From contig JAVHLI010000009.1 of NCBI GenBank assembly GCA_031082185.1, forward strand, positions 1 through 64,000: a stretch of 64,000 nt of DNA, written 5' to 3'. This stretch comes from a bacterium (GTDB taxonomy: Bacteria; Sysuimicrobiota; Sysuimicrobiia; Sysuimicrobiales; Humicultoraceae). Below, piece after piece: positions 33,444-42,180 of the stretch (positions are counted from its first letter, which is position 1; each line of letters opens with the position of its first letter). The notes below the pieces were generated by a model that did no database searches, had not been told where the DNA came from, and saw only the letters and a program-made list of their open reading frames with translations. The position numbers and the translations under genes are program-made.

Positions 33444-33446
33444 TCT

Positions 33447-34823
33447 ATGAATCCAGGCATCAACACTGAGATCTTCCGCGAGTACGACATCCGCGGAGTG
33501 GTCGGCACAGACCTGACCCCGGAGATTGCCGAGCGGATCGCCCGGGCGTACGCGGCCGACCGCAACCTGTCCGGAAGCCCGGTGGTGCTGGGAGCGGACA
33601 ACCGCACGCACTCGCCTGCGCTGGCAGCGGGTGTGGCTCGGGGCCTCAATGCCTCGGGGTGCGACGTTGCTGGGATCGGGACGGTCATCACGCCCACCTT
33701 CTACTTCGCGCGTGTACACTGGAGAATTGAGGGCGGGGTTATGGTAACTGCCAGCCACAACCCGTCCGAGTTCAACGGCTTCAAGCTGGCCGGCGGGTTC
33801 GGGACGCTGCACGGGGAGCAGATTCAGGCGGTCCGGCGGCGGGCGGAGACCGGGCCGTTCGCGGAGGGTACGGGCCGCATCGAGGCCCGCGAGATTGTTC
33901 CGGCGTACATGGAGATGCTGCGGGAGAAGATCCGGTTGGGCCCGCGGCGTCTGCGGGTGGCGCTCGATTGCGGAAACGGAACGGCCAGTCTGATCGCGCC
34001 CCAGGTGCTGGCCGCTTGGGGCGTCGAGGTTGTGCCGATCTACTGCGACTCCGACCCGAGCTTCCCCAATCACCACCCGGATCCCGTGGACCCGCACAAC
34101 CTGACAGACCTGATCGCCCTGGTGCGCCGCGAGCGGTGCGACCTGGGGATCGGGGTGGACGGCGACGGCGACCGGATTGGGGTCGTGGACGATCAGGGCG
34201 AGATCCTCTGGGGCGACCTCCTGATGGTCCTCTACTGGCGCGAGATCCTACCGCGCTACCCCGGCGCCGATGTGATCGTCGAGGTGAAGTGCTCGCAGGT
34301 TCTAGTGGACGAGGTGACCCGCCTGGGCGGCAGGCCGTTCTTCTACCGCACGGGCCACTCGTTGATCAAAGCCAAGATGCGCGAGATCGGCGCGGTCTTC
34401 ACCGGCGAGATGTCGGGGCACATGTTCTTCGCGGACGAGTATTACGGCTTCGACGACGCCCTCTACGCCGCCGGACGGTTGCTGCGGATCCTCTCTCACA
34501 CCGATGCGCCGTTGTCGGCGCTGATGGCCGACGTGCCGCGCTACCCCGTTACGCCGGAGGTACGTGTAACGTGCTCCGACGCGCGTAAGTTCGATGTCGT
34601 GGCACGTGTGGCCGAGGCGTTCAAGCGCGACCACCAGGTGATTGACGTGGACGGCGCGCGTGTGCTGTTCGATGATGGATGGGGACTCGTACGGGCCAGC
34701 AACACCCAGCCGGTGCTGGTGTTGAGGGCGGAGGCGGCGACCCCTGCCGGACTAGAGCGGATCAAACAGACGATTGGGACCGCGCTGGCGCGCTTCCACG
34801 AAGTGGGGCCGGTGGAGTGGTGA
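33447..34823 (+). CDS. Phosphomannomutase/phosphoglucomutase
   Basis: A 458-residue alpha-D-phosphohexomutase that interconverts hexose 6-phosphate and hexose 1-phosphate, supplying sugar nucleotides. All four signature loops are present: phosphoserine loop TASHNP (Ser103), metal loop DGDGDR near residue 240, sugar-binding GEMSGH and phosphate-binding RASNTQP. The opening FREYDIRG is typical of AlgC/ManB-type enzymes. ATG start 3 nt after lptD, so the two genes are probably co-transcribed. Glucose versus mannose preference cannot be read. Confidence 0.95.
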   Translation: MNPGINTEIFREYDIRGVVGTDLTPEIAERIARAYAADRNLSGSPVVLGADNRTHSPALAAGVARGLNASGCDVAGIGTVITPTFYFARVHWRIEGGVMVTASHNPSEFNGFKLAGGFGTLHGEQIQAVRRRAETGPFAEGTGRIEAREIVPAYMEMLREKIRLGPRRLRVALDCGNGTASLIAPQVLAAWGVEVVPIYCDSDPSFPNHHPDPVDPHNLTDLIALVRRERCDLGIGVDGDGDRIGVVDDQGEILWGDLLMVLYWREILPRYPGADVIVEVKCSQVLVDEVTRLGGRPFFYRTGHSLIKAKMREIGAVFTGEMSGHMFFADEYYGFDDALYAAGRLLRILSHTDAPLSALMADVPRYPVTPEVRVTCSDARKFDVVARVAEAFKRDHQVIDVDGARVLFDDGWGLVRASNTQPVLVLRAEAATPAGLERIKQTIGTALARFHEVGPVEW

Positions 34824-34842
34824 GGCCTGTCTGGAATCACCT

Positions 34843-36087
34843 GTGACCTTCCTCTCCGCATGGTGCGGCCGATACCGGCACCTGCTCGTCGCCGCGGGTC
34901 TCGTGCACCTCTCGGTGGTGGTCGTGACCTCCATCGCGAGGTTACTGCCCGCCCAGGGAGTGGTGCTCCTCACCCTCTTGGGGTGCCCGCTCTACTTCGC
35001 GTGGGCTCTGGCGGACTACCGCAGTTTCCTCCTGGCCACCTTCGCCACAATAGCGGTGGTTCAGATGGAACCGGCGCCGTTCGATATGCTGGTGCCGGTG
35101 GCGCTGGCCGCCGGAGTGGCCGGGCGGCACATACAGGTCCGCCTTGATGCACGCTTCTGGACCCTGGCGGCATTCGTGGGTCTCTCGGTGGTGTCGGTGG
35201 CGCGGGCCGACGATCTCGCCACTGCGATCCGGTACGTCGCGATAACCGGATACCTGGCTTTGCTCTATCTCGCGGTTGCCGGGTTGCTACGACAGGATGC
35301 GCGTCAGGCAGTCATCGCCGGCATCGTCGTCGCAGCGCTGGCAACGACCGCGCTCACGCTCCTGGCCTTCTATGATGTGCCGGATCTGGCGCACCTGATC
35401 TACCATCGTGGCCCTCGCTGGCAGGGCACCTTCAAGGACCCGAACGTCTTTGGTGGATTCCTCGTTCTGCCTCTGGCATGGTCTTTGGATCGGGTGATGG
35501 CCGGAGGCCGGGCCGGGTGGGTGCTTGCCACGGCCGTCCTACTGCTTGGTCTTGTTATGAGCCTGTCGCGGGGAGCCGTCCTGGCAGGAGCCGTCACGCT
35601 GGGAATCATGGCGGTCCTCGCCCTGCGCAGGCGCGAGTACGCGCAGGTGCGGCGCGGCGCCTTCGCCCTTGCCCTCGGCCTGGCGGTAGTTGTGGGATTT
35701 GTCCTCGCACACGATCTCGGTTCCACTATCCTGCGGCGGGTCGGGCTGGAGGACTACGATAGCGTCAGGTTTGAAGTGCAGGAGCGAGCCGTCACTGGTC
35801 AGAGCGGTTCGTCGCGGGCGCTGGGCATGGGCCCGGGCCAGTTCGAGGTCGTGCACGCCTACGCCACCCACAGTTTGTACCTCAGGATTCTGGCCGAGAA
35901 CGGGCTGCTCGCGTTTGTGCCCTTCGGGGCCTTCCTGGTCCTGCACCTCGTCAGGATCGGACCGGGAGGAGGCACGATCCTGGCTATCCTCGCCGGGCAA
36001 CTGCTGAACGGGTTCGTGATAGACACGCTGCACTGGCGACATCTGTGGGTTCTGCTCGGACTGGCCGCCTGGAACGTCCGCCGCTGA
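34843..36087 (+). CDS. O-antigen ligase-family membrane protein
   Basis: A 414-residue polytopic membrane protein with about 10-12 hydrophobic segments. It has the WaaL/Wzy-type features GTFKDPNVFGGFLVLPLAW, VMSLSRGAVLAG and, in the large periplasmic loop, ALGMGPGQFEVVHAYATHSLYLRILAENGLLAF. It is more distant from the two ligase-like proteins at 24499-26825 than those are from each other. The GTG at 34843 precedes a hydrophobic N-terminus; the ribosome site is weak. First gene of a plus-strand glycan run. Confidence 0.85.
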   Translation: MTFLSAWCGRYRHLLVAAGLVHLSVVVVTSIARLLPAQGVVLLTLLGCPLYFAWALADYRSFLLATFATIAVVQMEPAPFDMLVPVALAAGVAGRHIQVRLDARFWTLAAFVGLSVVSVARADDLATAIRYVAITGYLALLYLAVAGLLRQDARQAVIAGIVVAALATTALTLLAFYDVPDLAHLIYHRGPRWQGTFKDPNVFGGFLVLPLAWSLDRVMAGGRAGWVLATAVLLLGLVMSLSRGAVLAGAVTLGIMAVLALRRREYAQVRRGAFALALGLAVVVGFVLAHDLGSTILRRVGLEDYDSVRFEVQERAVTGQSGSSRALGMGPGQFEVVHAYATHSLYLRILAENGLLAFVPFGAFLVLHLVRIGPGGGTILAILAGQLLNGFVIDTLHWRHLWVLLGLAAWNVRR

Positions 36088-36096
36088 GGGTCGCCT

Positions 36097-36885
36097 GTGC
36101 CCCGGGTCAGCGTCATCATCACCGCACGCAACGAGGAAGCCCTTATCGCCGAGGCCCTCGGCAGCGTGCTGGCGCAGTCCTACCGGGACTTCGAGGTCGT
36201 GGTGGTGGACGACGGATCGGACGACCGGACGACCGAAGTCGCCGAGGCCCTTAGCGACCCGAGAGTCCGCGTGATCCGGCAGCCCCGCATCGGCCGCGCC
36301 GCGGCGCTGAACCTGGCGGTCGCAGCGTCGTCAGGGGAGTTCCTCGCCCCTCAGGACGCCGACGACCTGTGGCTGCCGGAGCGCCTGAGCCGCCAGGTGG
36401 CGTTCTTGGACGCGCATCCGGAGATCGCGCTGGTGGGCGCCGGCGTGATGATTCGGGACGCGCGGGGGCGGGATCGTCTCTACCTGCGCCCTACGTCGGA
36501 CCGTGCAATCCGCCTGGCGATGGGGTGGGGGAACCCGATAGTGCACACGGCCGCGCTGATCCGACGCCGGGCCATGGAAGTCGTCGGCCCCTACGCCGAC
36601 ACGCTCTTCGAGGACTATGAGCTGTTCATCCGCATCGCCGAGTCGCACCTGGTGGCCAATCTCCCCGGGGTGCTGGTGGTGGTGCGGAAGACGCGGCCGG
36701 GCAGCCGGTCCCGGGCAGTGGCGCGCGGTCTCGCCCAGCGCGAGAAGCTGAGGCTGCAGCGGCTGGCGATCGAACGGTTGCGCCTCCCCCCACGGGCGCG
36801 GTTGGGGCTGCTGCGCACCCTTGCTGCGACCGCACTGTTCTCCACCTTCGAGAAGATCGCCCGGCCCACTGGCCCGGCGCCATGA
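36097..36885 (+). CDS. Glycosyltransferase family 2
   Basis: A 262-residue GT2 enzyme: SVIITARNEEALIAEALGSV, VVVDDGSDDRTTEV, the DXD-like FLAPQDADDLWLPERL (DAD) and the FEDYELFIRIAE acceptor motif. It is shorter than the minus-strand GT2 enzymes and has no C-terminal membrane segment. GTG start 9 nt after the ligase gene, and a 4-nt ATGA overlap with the next gene. Donor and acceptor are unknown. Confidence 0.9.
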   Translation: MPRVSVIITARNEEALIAEALGSVLAQSYRDFEVVVVDDGSDDRTTEVAEALSDPRVRVIRQPRIGRAAALNLAVAASSGEFLAPQDADDLWLPERLSRQVAFLDAHPEIALVGAGVMIRDARGRDRLYLRPTSDRAIRLAMGWGNPIVHTAALIRRRAMEVVGPYADTLFEDYELFIRIAESHLVANLPGVLVVVRKTRPGSRSRAVARGLAQREKLRLQRLAIERLRLPPRARLGLLRTLAATALFSTFEKIARPTGPAP

Positions 36886-38936
36886 AGATCTCCCTGGTGC
36901 TCGCGACGGCGAACCGCACGGTCGAGCCGGAGCGGTTCCTGGCCTCCCTGGCGGCCCAGACCTGCCGCGACTTCGACCTAGTAGTGGTCGACCAGAACGC
37001 CGACGACCGGGTGGTGCGGCTTCTCGAACCCCACCGAGATCGTTTCCCCCTCGTTCACCTGCACAGCCCGCCGGGAGCCTCGCGGGCGAGGAACGCCGGG
37101 TTGCAGCAAGCCACAGGGGATATCGTGGGGTTCCCCGACGACGACTGCTGGTATCCTACTAACCTGCTCGAGGGAGTAGCGCGGTTCTTCGAGGCGCACC
37201 CTGAGTGGGATGGGTTGGTGGTCCGCTCGGTGGACGAGCGGGGCGCAGCCTCGATGATCAGGGGAGCGCCCGGCGAGGTGCGCGTGACCCGGCACAACGC
37301 CGGGTGGCTGGTGGTAACCTACGCGCTCTTCGTGCGCCGGCGATTCATCGAACAGGCGGGCGGGTTCGACCCGCACCTCGCGACTGGGGCCGGTACGCCC
37401 TGGGGGGCGGGGGAGGACACTGACTACGTCCTGCGGGGCATGGCTGCGGGGATGCGGGTGTTCTACACGTCGGCGCTCGCGGTATGTCACAGCCCGGCGG
37501 TGCGTGCCTACGACCGGCAGGCCAGGGCCCGGGCTCTCGCCTACGGTCGCGGGGCCGGCTATGTCATGCGCAAGCACCGCTTTCCGTTCTGGTATGCCTT
37601 GCGGCGCTCCTGGGCCGGCCCCGCAGCCCGGATGATGCTTGCGCTGCTGCGGTTTCGCACGGATGAGGCCGGCTACCACTGGGCCGAACTGAACGGCCGG
37701 GTGTGGGGCTGGGTGAGGGCAGGCGAAGTCCTCCGCGCAGCCACCGGCCCGGAGCAGGCGGCGCGATCGCCGGACGCCCGCCCCCGCGTCCTGCACGTGA
37801 TCACCCTCTCGGATTGGGGCGGGGCCCAGGCGCACGTCCTTGCGCTGGCGCGGGGTTTCCGGCATCTCTACGATGTGACCGTGGCATGCGGGCCGGGCGG
37901 GCCGCTGGTGGCCCGCCTACAGAAGGAAGGCATTCGCACCGTGGAGATTCCGGGCTTGACCCGCAATCCCCGCCCGCTTGCCGACCTGGCAACCCTCGTG
38001 CGGCTCTCGCGCTGGATGCGCCGGGAGAGGTTCGCACTGGTGCACTGTCACAGCACCAAGGCGGGACTGTTGGGGAGGGTCGCGGCAAGGGCCGCCGGGA
38101 TACCCGCGGTGCTGTTCACAGCCCACGGATGGCCGTTCGCCGGATCCTGGTGGCCCCCGATCATTCGCGCGCTTCTCGTTCTCGCAGAGAGGGCGGCCGC
38201 CCGGTTCACCACAACCATCATCTGTGTCTCGCACCACGACAGGGAGGCAGCGCTGCGGGCCGGGATAGGGCCGCCAGAGCGGCTGGTGGTGATCCCCAAC
38301 GGCATCGCACCGGAGCCCTGGCTGGCGGATTCCGCGGCGGAAGAAGGCGGGAGGGGGACCGGCGAACCGTGTACGGCCGTGATGGTCGGCAGGTTCAAGG
38401 AGCCCAAGGACCCGGTCACGCTGGTGAACGCCTGGGCGCGCGTCGGTGCAGCTCACCGCCTCTTGCTGGTGGGAGACGGCCCCATGCGCCCGGAGGTTGA
38501 GGCGTTGGTCCGCAAGCAGGGGCTGGAAGGACGCGTCGCAGTGCTCGGGGCGCGTGACGATGTGCCCGTGTTGCTCCGCTCCTCGGACATCTTCGTGCTT
38601 TCAAGCCGCTGGGAGGGAATGCCGCTTGCCGTCATTGAAGCCATGATGGGCGGCCTGCCGGTAGTGGCCACAGATGTCGGCGGTGTCTCGGAGGCGGTGG
38701 TGAACGGAGAGACCGGGTTACTCGTCCCGCCTGGGAACGCCGACGCGCTCTCCGTGGCGCTGGATCGGTTGCTGACCGACCCCGCCCTTCGCCGCCGCAT
38801 GGGAGAGGCAGGCAGGCGCCGGGCGCTTGAGCACTTCACCGAGGAGCGGATGCTGGCCGAGACCGCCGCCGTCTACGAGCGCGCGCTTTCCGTGCGGGCC
38901 CGCCCAATGCCCGGCCCGGCCTCATGGGCGCCATGA
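36882..38936 (+). CDS. Two-domain glycosyltransferase: GT2 fused to GT4
   Basis: A 684-residue fusion. Residues 1-270 are a GT2 domain (SLVLATANRTVEPERFLASL, VVVDQNADDR, FPDDDCWYP as DXD, and WGAGEDTDYVLRG). Residues 300-684 are a GT4 GT-B domain (VLHVITLSDWGGAQAHVLAL, VPNGI-type VVIPNGIAPEPW, LLLVGDGPMRPEVE and the donor-binding SSRWEGMPLAVIEAMMGGLPVVATDVGGVSE). Two transferases in one chain imply successive sugar additions to one acceptor. Overlaps both neighbours by 4 nt. Confidence 0.92.
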   Translation: MKISLVLATANRTVEPERFLASLAAQTCRDFDLVVVDQNADDRVVRLLEPHRDRFPLVHLHSPPGASRARNAGLQQATGDIVGFPDDDCWYPTNLLEGVARFFEAHPEWDGLVVRSVDERGAASMIRGAPGEVRVTRHNAGWLVVTYALFVRRRFIEQAGGFDPHLATGAGTPWGAGEDTDYVLRGMAAGMRVFYTSALAVCHSPAVRAYDRQARARALAYGRGAGYVMRKHRFPFWYALRRSWAGPAARMMLALLRFRTDEAGYHWAELNGRVWGWVRAGEVLRAATGPEQAARSPDARPRVLHVITLSDWGGAQAHVLALARGFRHLYDVTVACGPGGPLVARLQKEGIRTVEIPGLTRNPRPLADLATLVRLSRWMRRERFALVHCHSTKAGLLGRVAARAAGIPAVLFTAHGWPFAGSWWPPIIRALLVLAERAAARFTTTIICVSHHDREAALRAGIGPPERLVVIPNGIAPEPWLADSAAEEGGRGTGEPCTAVMVGRFKEPKDPVTLVNAWARVGAAHRLLLVGDGPMRPEVEALVRKQGLEGRVAVLGARDDVPVLLRSSDIFVLSSRWEGMPLAVIEAMMGGLPVVATDVGGVSEAVVNGETGLLVPPGNADALSVALDRLLTDPALRRRMGEAGRRRALEHFTEERMLAETAAVYERALSVRARPMPGPASWAP

Positions 38937-40333
38937 GGAGCCCGCGCGAGTTCCGGCAGCCGCTTCGGATTTCGGAGCGCAAGGTGCTCCTGGCGTTTCT
39001 GGATCTGGCCTTGTTGAACCTTGCGCTGCTCGTCACCCTGTCCGTACGACTCCACTTCCCGCTGGCGGCAAGCACGGTTGCCCAGCGGACGTTCTGGTTT
39101 GTCCTGCTCTCGGCAGCGTGGGTGTTCGCGGCTTCGGTGGCCGAGCTCTACGATCTGCGGCTTGCAGCCCGCCTGCCCGCAGGACCCATCCGCGCGGCGC
39201 TCGCCGTCGTGACGGCCGATGCGCTCTACCTGACTCTCCCCTATGTGACGCCGAACCTGTTGCCTTCGCGCCTGACGCTGCTGTGGTTCTTCGGTACCAC
39301 CACGGTTTTCGTTGCCGCGTGGAGGGCGTTCTACGCGCTCGTCCTGGTCCAGCCGTCGTTCCGCCACCGGGTGGTGATCGCGGGTGCAGGCCGGGCGGGC
39401 CGGGAGGTACTGGCGGCAATGCGGGAGTACGGCCGCACCGAGTATGTGCCCGTGGGGTTCGTGGACAGCGACCCGGCGGTCCTGGGAGAGGAGGTGGACG
39501 GGCTGCCGGTGCTGGGCAACCACCGCGATCTCCCCGGTGTGCTGGAGCAGGCCCAGGTCTCCGAGGTGGTCGTGGCCTGTACCGGCAGCGCCGACGGCGA
39601 CCTCCTGCGCTCCCTGGTGAAATGCCAGGAGCGCGGCGTCACGGTGACGCCGGTGCACCGGCTACTCGAAGATCTCACCGGACAGGTTCCAATCGAGCAC
39701 GCCGATGGCAACCTGCACATAGCGCTGCCGCTGGATCGTCCTCCCCCTGCGCTCTACGATGCGTTCAAGCGCCTGGCCGATCTCCTCCTGGCCGCGGTTG
39801 GCCTGCTGGCGACGGCTGTGATGACACCCTTGGTGGCGGCTGCCCTTTGGCTCGAGGACCGGGGCCCGGTCTTTTACCGCCAGCGCAGGGTCGGCCGTGG
39901 AGGACGGGAGTTCGTGCTCCTGAAGTTCCGTACCATGGTCGCGGACGCGGAGTCCAACGGCGTGCAGTGGGCCGGTGTCAACGACCCCCGCGTAACAAGG
40001 GTCGGCCGGGCGTTGCGGCGGTTCCACCTCGATGAGCTGCCCCAGGCCGTCAACGTCCTGCGCGGCGAGATGAGCGTGGTAGGTCCTCGACCCGAGCGGC
40101 CCGAGATCGTAACCGAGCTGGAGGCGCTGATTCCCTTCTACCGGACGCGTCTCAGTGTCCAGCCGGGCGTGGCCGGATGGGCCCAGGTCAACTTCGGGTA
40201 CGCCGACTCAGTCGAGGATGCGATGGTGAAGCTCCGCTACGATCTGTTCTACATCAAGCATCGCTCGGTGCTGCTCGATGCGCAGATCATCATCCGCACC
40301 GTCGGTCACGTGTTCCGGCACGGGGGGAGATGA
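38933..40333 (+). CDS. Undecaprenyl-phosphate sugar phosphotransferase (WbaP/WcaJ type)
   Basis: A 466-residue polyprenyl-phosphate hexose-1-phosphate transferase that starts a glycan on undecaprenyl phosphate. Residues 1-140 form four to five membrane segments, 140-255 a Rossmann-like CoA_binding_3 domain (VVIAGAGRAGREVLAAM), and 270-466 the catalytic domain with the hairpin membrane helix, VFYRQRRVGRGG, LKFRTM, RRFHLDELPQ and VGPRPERPE. The ATG at 38933 overlaps the upstream stop as ATGA. Presence of this priming enzyme shows that the locus builds a complete lipid-linked glycan. Confidence 0.95.
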   Translation: MRSPREFRQPLRISERKVLLAFLDLALLNLALLVTLSVRLHFPLAASTVAQRTFWFVLLSAAWVFAASVAELYDLRLAARLPAGPIRAALAVVTADALYLTLPYVTPNLLPSRLTLLWFFGTTTVFVAAWRAFYALVLVQPSFRHRVVIAGAGRAGREVLAAMREYGRTEYVPVGFVDSDPAVLGEEVDGLPVLGNHRDLPGVLEQAQVSEVVVACTGSADGDLLRSLVKCQERGVTVTPVHRLLEDLTGQVPIEHADGNLHIALPLDRPPPALYDAFKRLADLLLAAVGLLATAVMTPLVAAALWLEDRGPVFYRQRRVGRGGREFVLLKFRTMVADAESNGVQWAGVNDPRVTRVGRALRRFHLDELPQAVNVLRGEMSVVGPRPERPEIVTELEALIPFYRTRLSVQPGVAGWAQVNFGYADSVEDAMVKLRYDLFYIKHRSVLLDAQIIIRTVGHVFRHGGR

Positions 40334-40373
40334 GGGGGGAGATGCCCTCGATGGCGCGAAGTAGCCTACGACC

Positions 40374-41351
40374 ATGAAAGCCATCATCCCCGTTGCCGGA
40401 GTCGGCCGCCGCCTGAGGCCGCATACCCATACCCAACCCAAGGCGCTCATGCACGTGGCCGGCCGCCCGATTCTTGGGCACATTCTCGACGAGCTGGTCG
40501 CGGCGGGCGTGGACGAGGCGGTGCTGGTCGTAGGGCACCTGCGGGAGAAGATTGAAGAGTTCGTCCGCGGCCGCTACAAGATCCCGGTCCATTTCGTGGA
40601 ACAGAAGGAGGCGCTGGGCAACGGGCACGCGATCTATGTGGCGCGGGAGCATCTGAACGGCGAGGGTGTCCTGATCATCATGGGCGACACCATTATCAAG
40701 GCCGACCTTCCGCGGGTGCTTGCGCTTGAGGAGTCCGCCATAGGGGTTCGCCAGGTGGCCGACGCCCGCCGCTTCGGGGTCGTGGAGGTGTCCGACGGCC
40801 ACGTGCGTCGCCTGGTCGAGAAACCCGAGGTTCCGCAGAGCAACCTGGCCATCGTGGGCGTCTACCTGATCCGGAACCCCCTCCTGCTTGCCGGGTGCCT
40901 TGAGCGGCTCATCAACGAGGGGCGGCAGGTGCGGGGCGAGTACTGGCTGGCCGATGCGCTGCAGATGATGGTCGAGGCCGGCGAGCGGATGCGGACCTTT
41001 CACATTACCGGCTGGTTTGACTGCGGGACGTCCGAGGCGTTGCTGGAGGCGAACCGCGAGCTGCTTTCGGCCGAGCAACTGCCCGCGTACGTACCCGATG
41101 GATCGGTGGTCATACAGCCGTCCTACGTGGATCCCTCGGCCGTGGTTGAGGGGTCGGTGATCGGCCCGTACGCCTCGGTGGCAGAGGGCGCGCGCGTCTC
41201 TCATTCGGTTATCAAGGACAGCATCGTTAATGCCGCCGCAACGCTGGACGGCGTGCTGTTGGAACACTCCATTATCGGCGAGCACGCCTCGGTGACAGGC
41301 CGGCCGGCCCGGATCAACCTGGGTGATTCGTCCGAGGTCGAACTCGGATAG
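40374..41351 (+). CDS. Sugar-1-phosphate nucleotidyltransferase with left-handed beta-helix
   Basis: A 325-residue enzyme that makes an NDP-sugar. Residues 1-230 are the nucleotidyltransferase fold (IPVAGVGRRLRPHTHTQPKAL, MGDTII, VEKPEVPQ and WFDCGTSEALLEANRE). The rest has hexapeptide-like repeats (YVDPSAVVEGSVIGPYASVAEG) of a short left-handed beta-helix. It resembles long RmlA/GlmU-type proteins but the canonical GGxGTRL reads AGVGRRL, so the sugar and base are uncertain. 40 nt after the priming transferase; no terminator seen between. Confidence 0.88.
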   Translation: MKAIIPVAGVGRRLRPHTHTQPKALMHVAGRPILGHILDELVAAGVDEAVLVVGHLREKIEEFVRGRYKIPVHFVEQKEALGNGHAIYVAREHLNGEGVLIIMGDTIIKADLPRVLALEESAIGVRQVADARRFGVVEVSDGHVRRLVEKPEVPQSNLAIVGVYLIRNPLLLAGCLERLINEGRQVRGEYWLADALQMMVEAGERMRTFHITGWFDCGTSEALLEANRELLSAEQLPAYVPDGSVVIQPSYVDPSAVVEGSVIGPYASVAEGARVSHSVIKDSIVNAAATLDGVLLEHSIIGEHASVTGRPARINLGDSSEVELG

Positions 41352-41421
41352 ATGCCTCGCTGCCTGGTCACCGCCGCGGTTTTCTTCACTCGACAACACA
41401 TATCCTGAGGAGGTGGTGTGC

Positions 41422-41934
41422 GTGGACCTCAAGGCCTACATACGAGACGTGCCCGGCTTTCCTATAGAGGGCGTGATCTTCAGGGACATCACCCCCCTGC
41501 TGCGCTCGCCGGAGGCGTTCTTGCACGCGCTGGACGCTCTTGAGGCCTACTGCCGGCCCAAACAACCGGACGTAATCGTGGCAATCGAGGCGCGCGGCTA
41601 CATCCTGGCCGCGCCGCTGGCGCTTCGGCTGGGCGCGGCGTTCGTGCCGGCACGCAAGCCAGGCAAGCTGCCGTGGAAGACCATCCGCGAGGAGTACCAG
41701 CTCGAGTATGGGGTGGCGGCGCTCGAGATGCACGAGGACGCCATCGCCCCTGGACAGCGGGTGGTGATTGTGGACGACGTGATCGCGACCGGAGGCACCC
41801 TGAACGCCACCCGCCGGCTGGTCGAACGCCTGGGCGGCACGGTGGTGGGGATGGCCTGCCTGGTGGAGCTCACGTTCCTGAACGGCCGAAGCGCGCTGGA
41901 GGGGGCGGAGTTGTTTTCGGTGCTTTCCTACTAG
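41422..41934 (+). CDS. apt: Adenine phosphoribosyltransferase
   Basis: A 170-residue purine salvage enzyme that converts adenine and PRPP to AMP. It has the type I PRTase loop VVIVDDVIATGGT, the family opening DLKAYIRDVPGFPIEGVIFRDITPLL and ARKPGKLPW. I choose the GTG at 41422, which begins MDLKAYIRDVP like known Apt proteins and lies 7 nt after GAGGAGG; a GTG at 41416 is too close to that site. Its position between glycan and sulfate-activation genes is odd; it may simply be a bystander or may help recycle adenylate. Confidence 0.95.
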   Translation: MDLKAYIRDVPGFPIEGVIFRDITPLLRSPEAFLHALDALEAYCRPKQPDVIVAIEARGYILAAPLALRLGAAFVPARKPGKLPWKTIREEYQLEYGVAALEMHEDAIAPGQRVVIVDDVIATGGTLNATRRLVERLGGTVVGMACLVELTFLNGRSALEGAELFSVLSY

Positions 41935-41955
41935 GGTGCCTTGGGGAGGGTGGTC

Positions 41956-42168
41956 ATGTCGCAGGACATAGTGCTTGTGCCGATCCCGGCCACGCTGCAC
42001 CGGCGCATCGAGACCGCGCTTGAGCAGCTCGGGCACGCCTCGGTTGAGGCGTTCGTGGTGCACGCCGTTCGGTCCGCGCTCGCCCCGCACGAGGCAGTAC
42101 ACAAGCCTACCCCGGGTGACGAAGCCGCGATCATCGAGCGGCTCCGACGCCTTGGGTACATTGACTAG
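41956..42168 (+). CDS. Small ribbon-helix-helix-like protein with ERLRRLGYID tail
   Basis: A 70-residue protein. Residues 4-42 (VLVPIPATLHRRIETALEQL and the following helix ending VVHAVRSAL) fit a ribbon-helix-helix (CopG/MetJ-type) fold: one strand, then two helices. A short linker leads to a charged C-terminal helix, ERLRRLGYID. Almost the same ending (ERLRRLGYIE) closes the alkaline-phosphatase-superfamily protein at 56469-58403, and ERLRKLGYIE closes the one at 54270-56246. ATG at 41956 with GGGAGG 6 nt upstream; it sits 12 nt before sat. A DNA-binding regulator of the sulfate genes, or a protein-binding adaptor, are both possible. Confidence 0.75.
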   Translation: MSQDIVLVPIPATLHRRIETALEQLGHASVEAFVVHAVRSALAPHEAVHKPTPGDEAAIIERLRRLGYID

Positions 42169-42180
42169 GAGAGCGACAGG

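Noticed and set aside
41380-41406. Possible promoter before apt (TTTTCT ... TATCCT)
   Set aside because: The spacing is only 15 nt and both boxes are weak.
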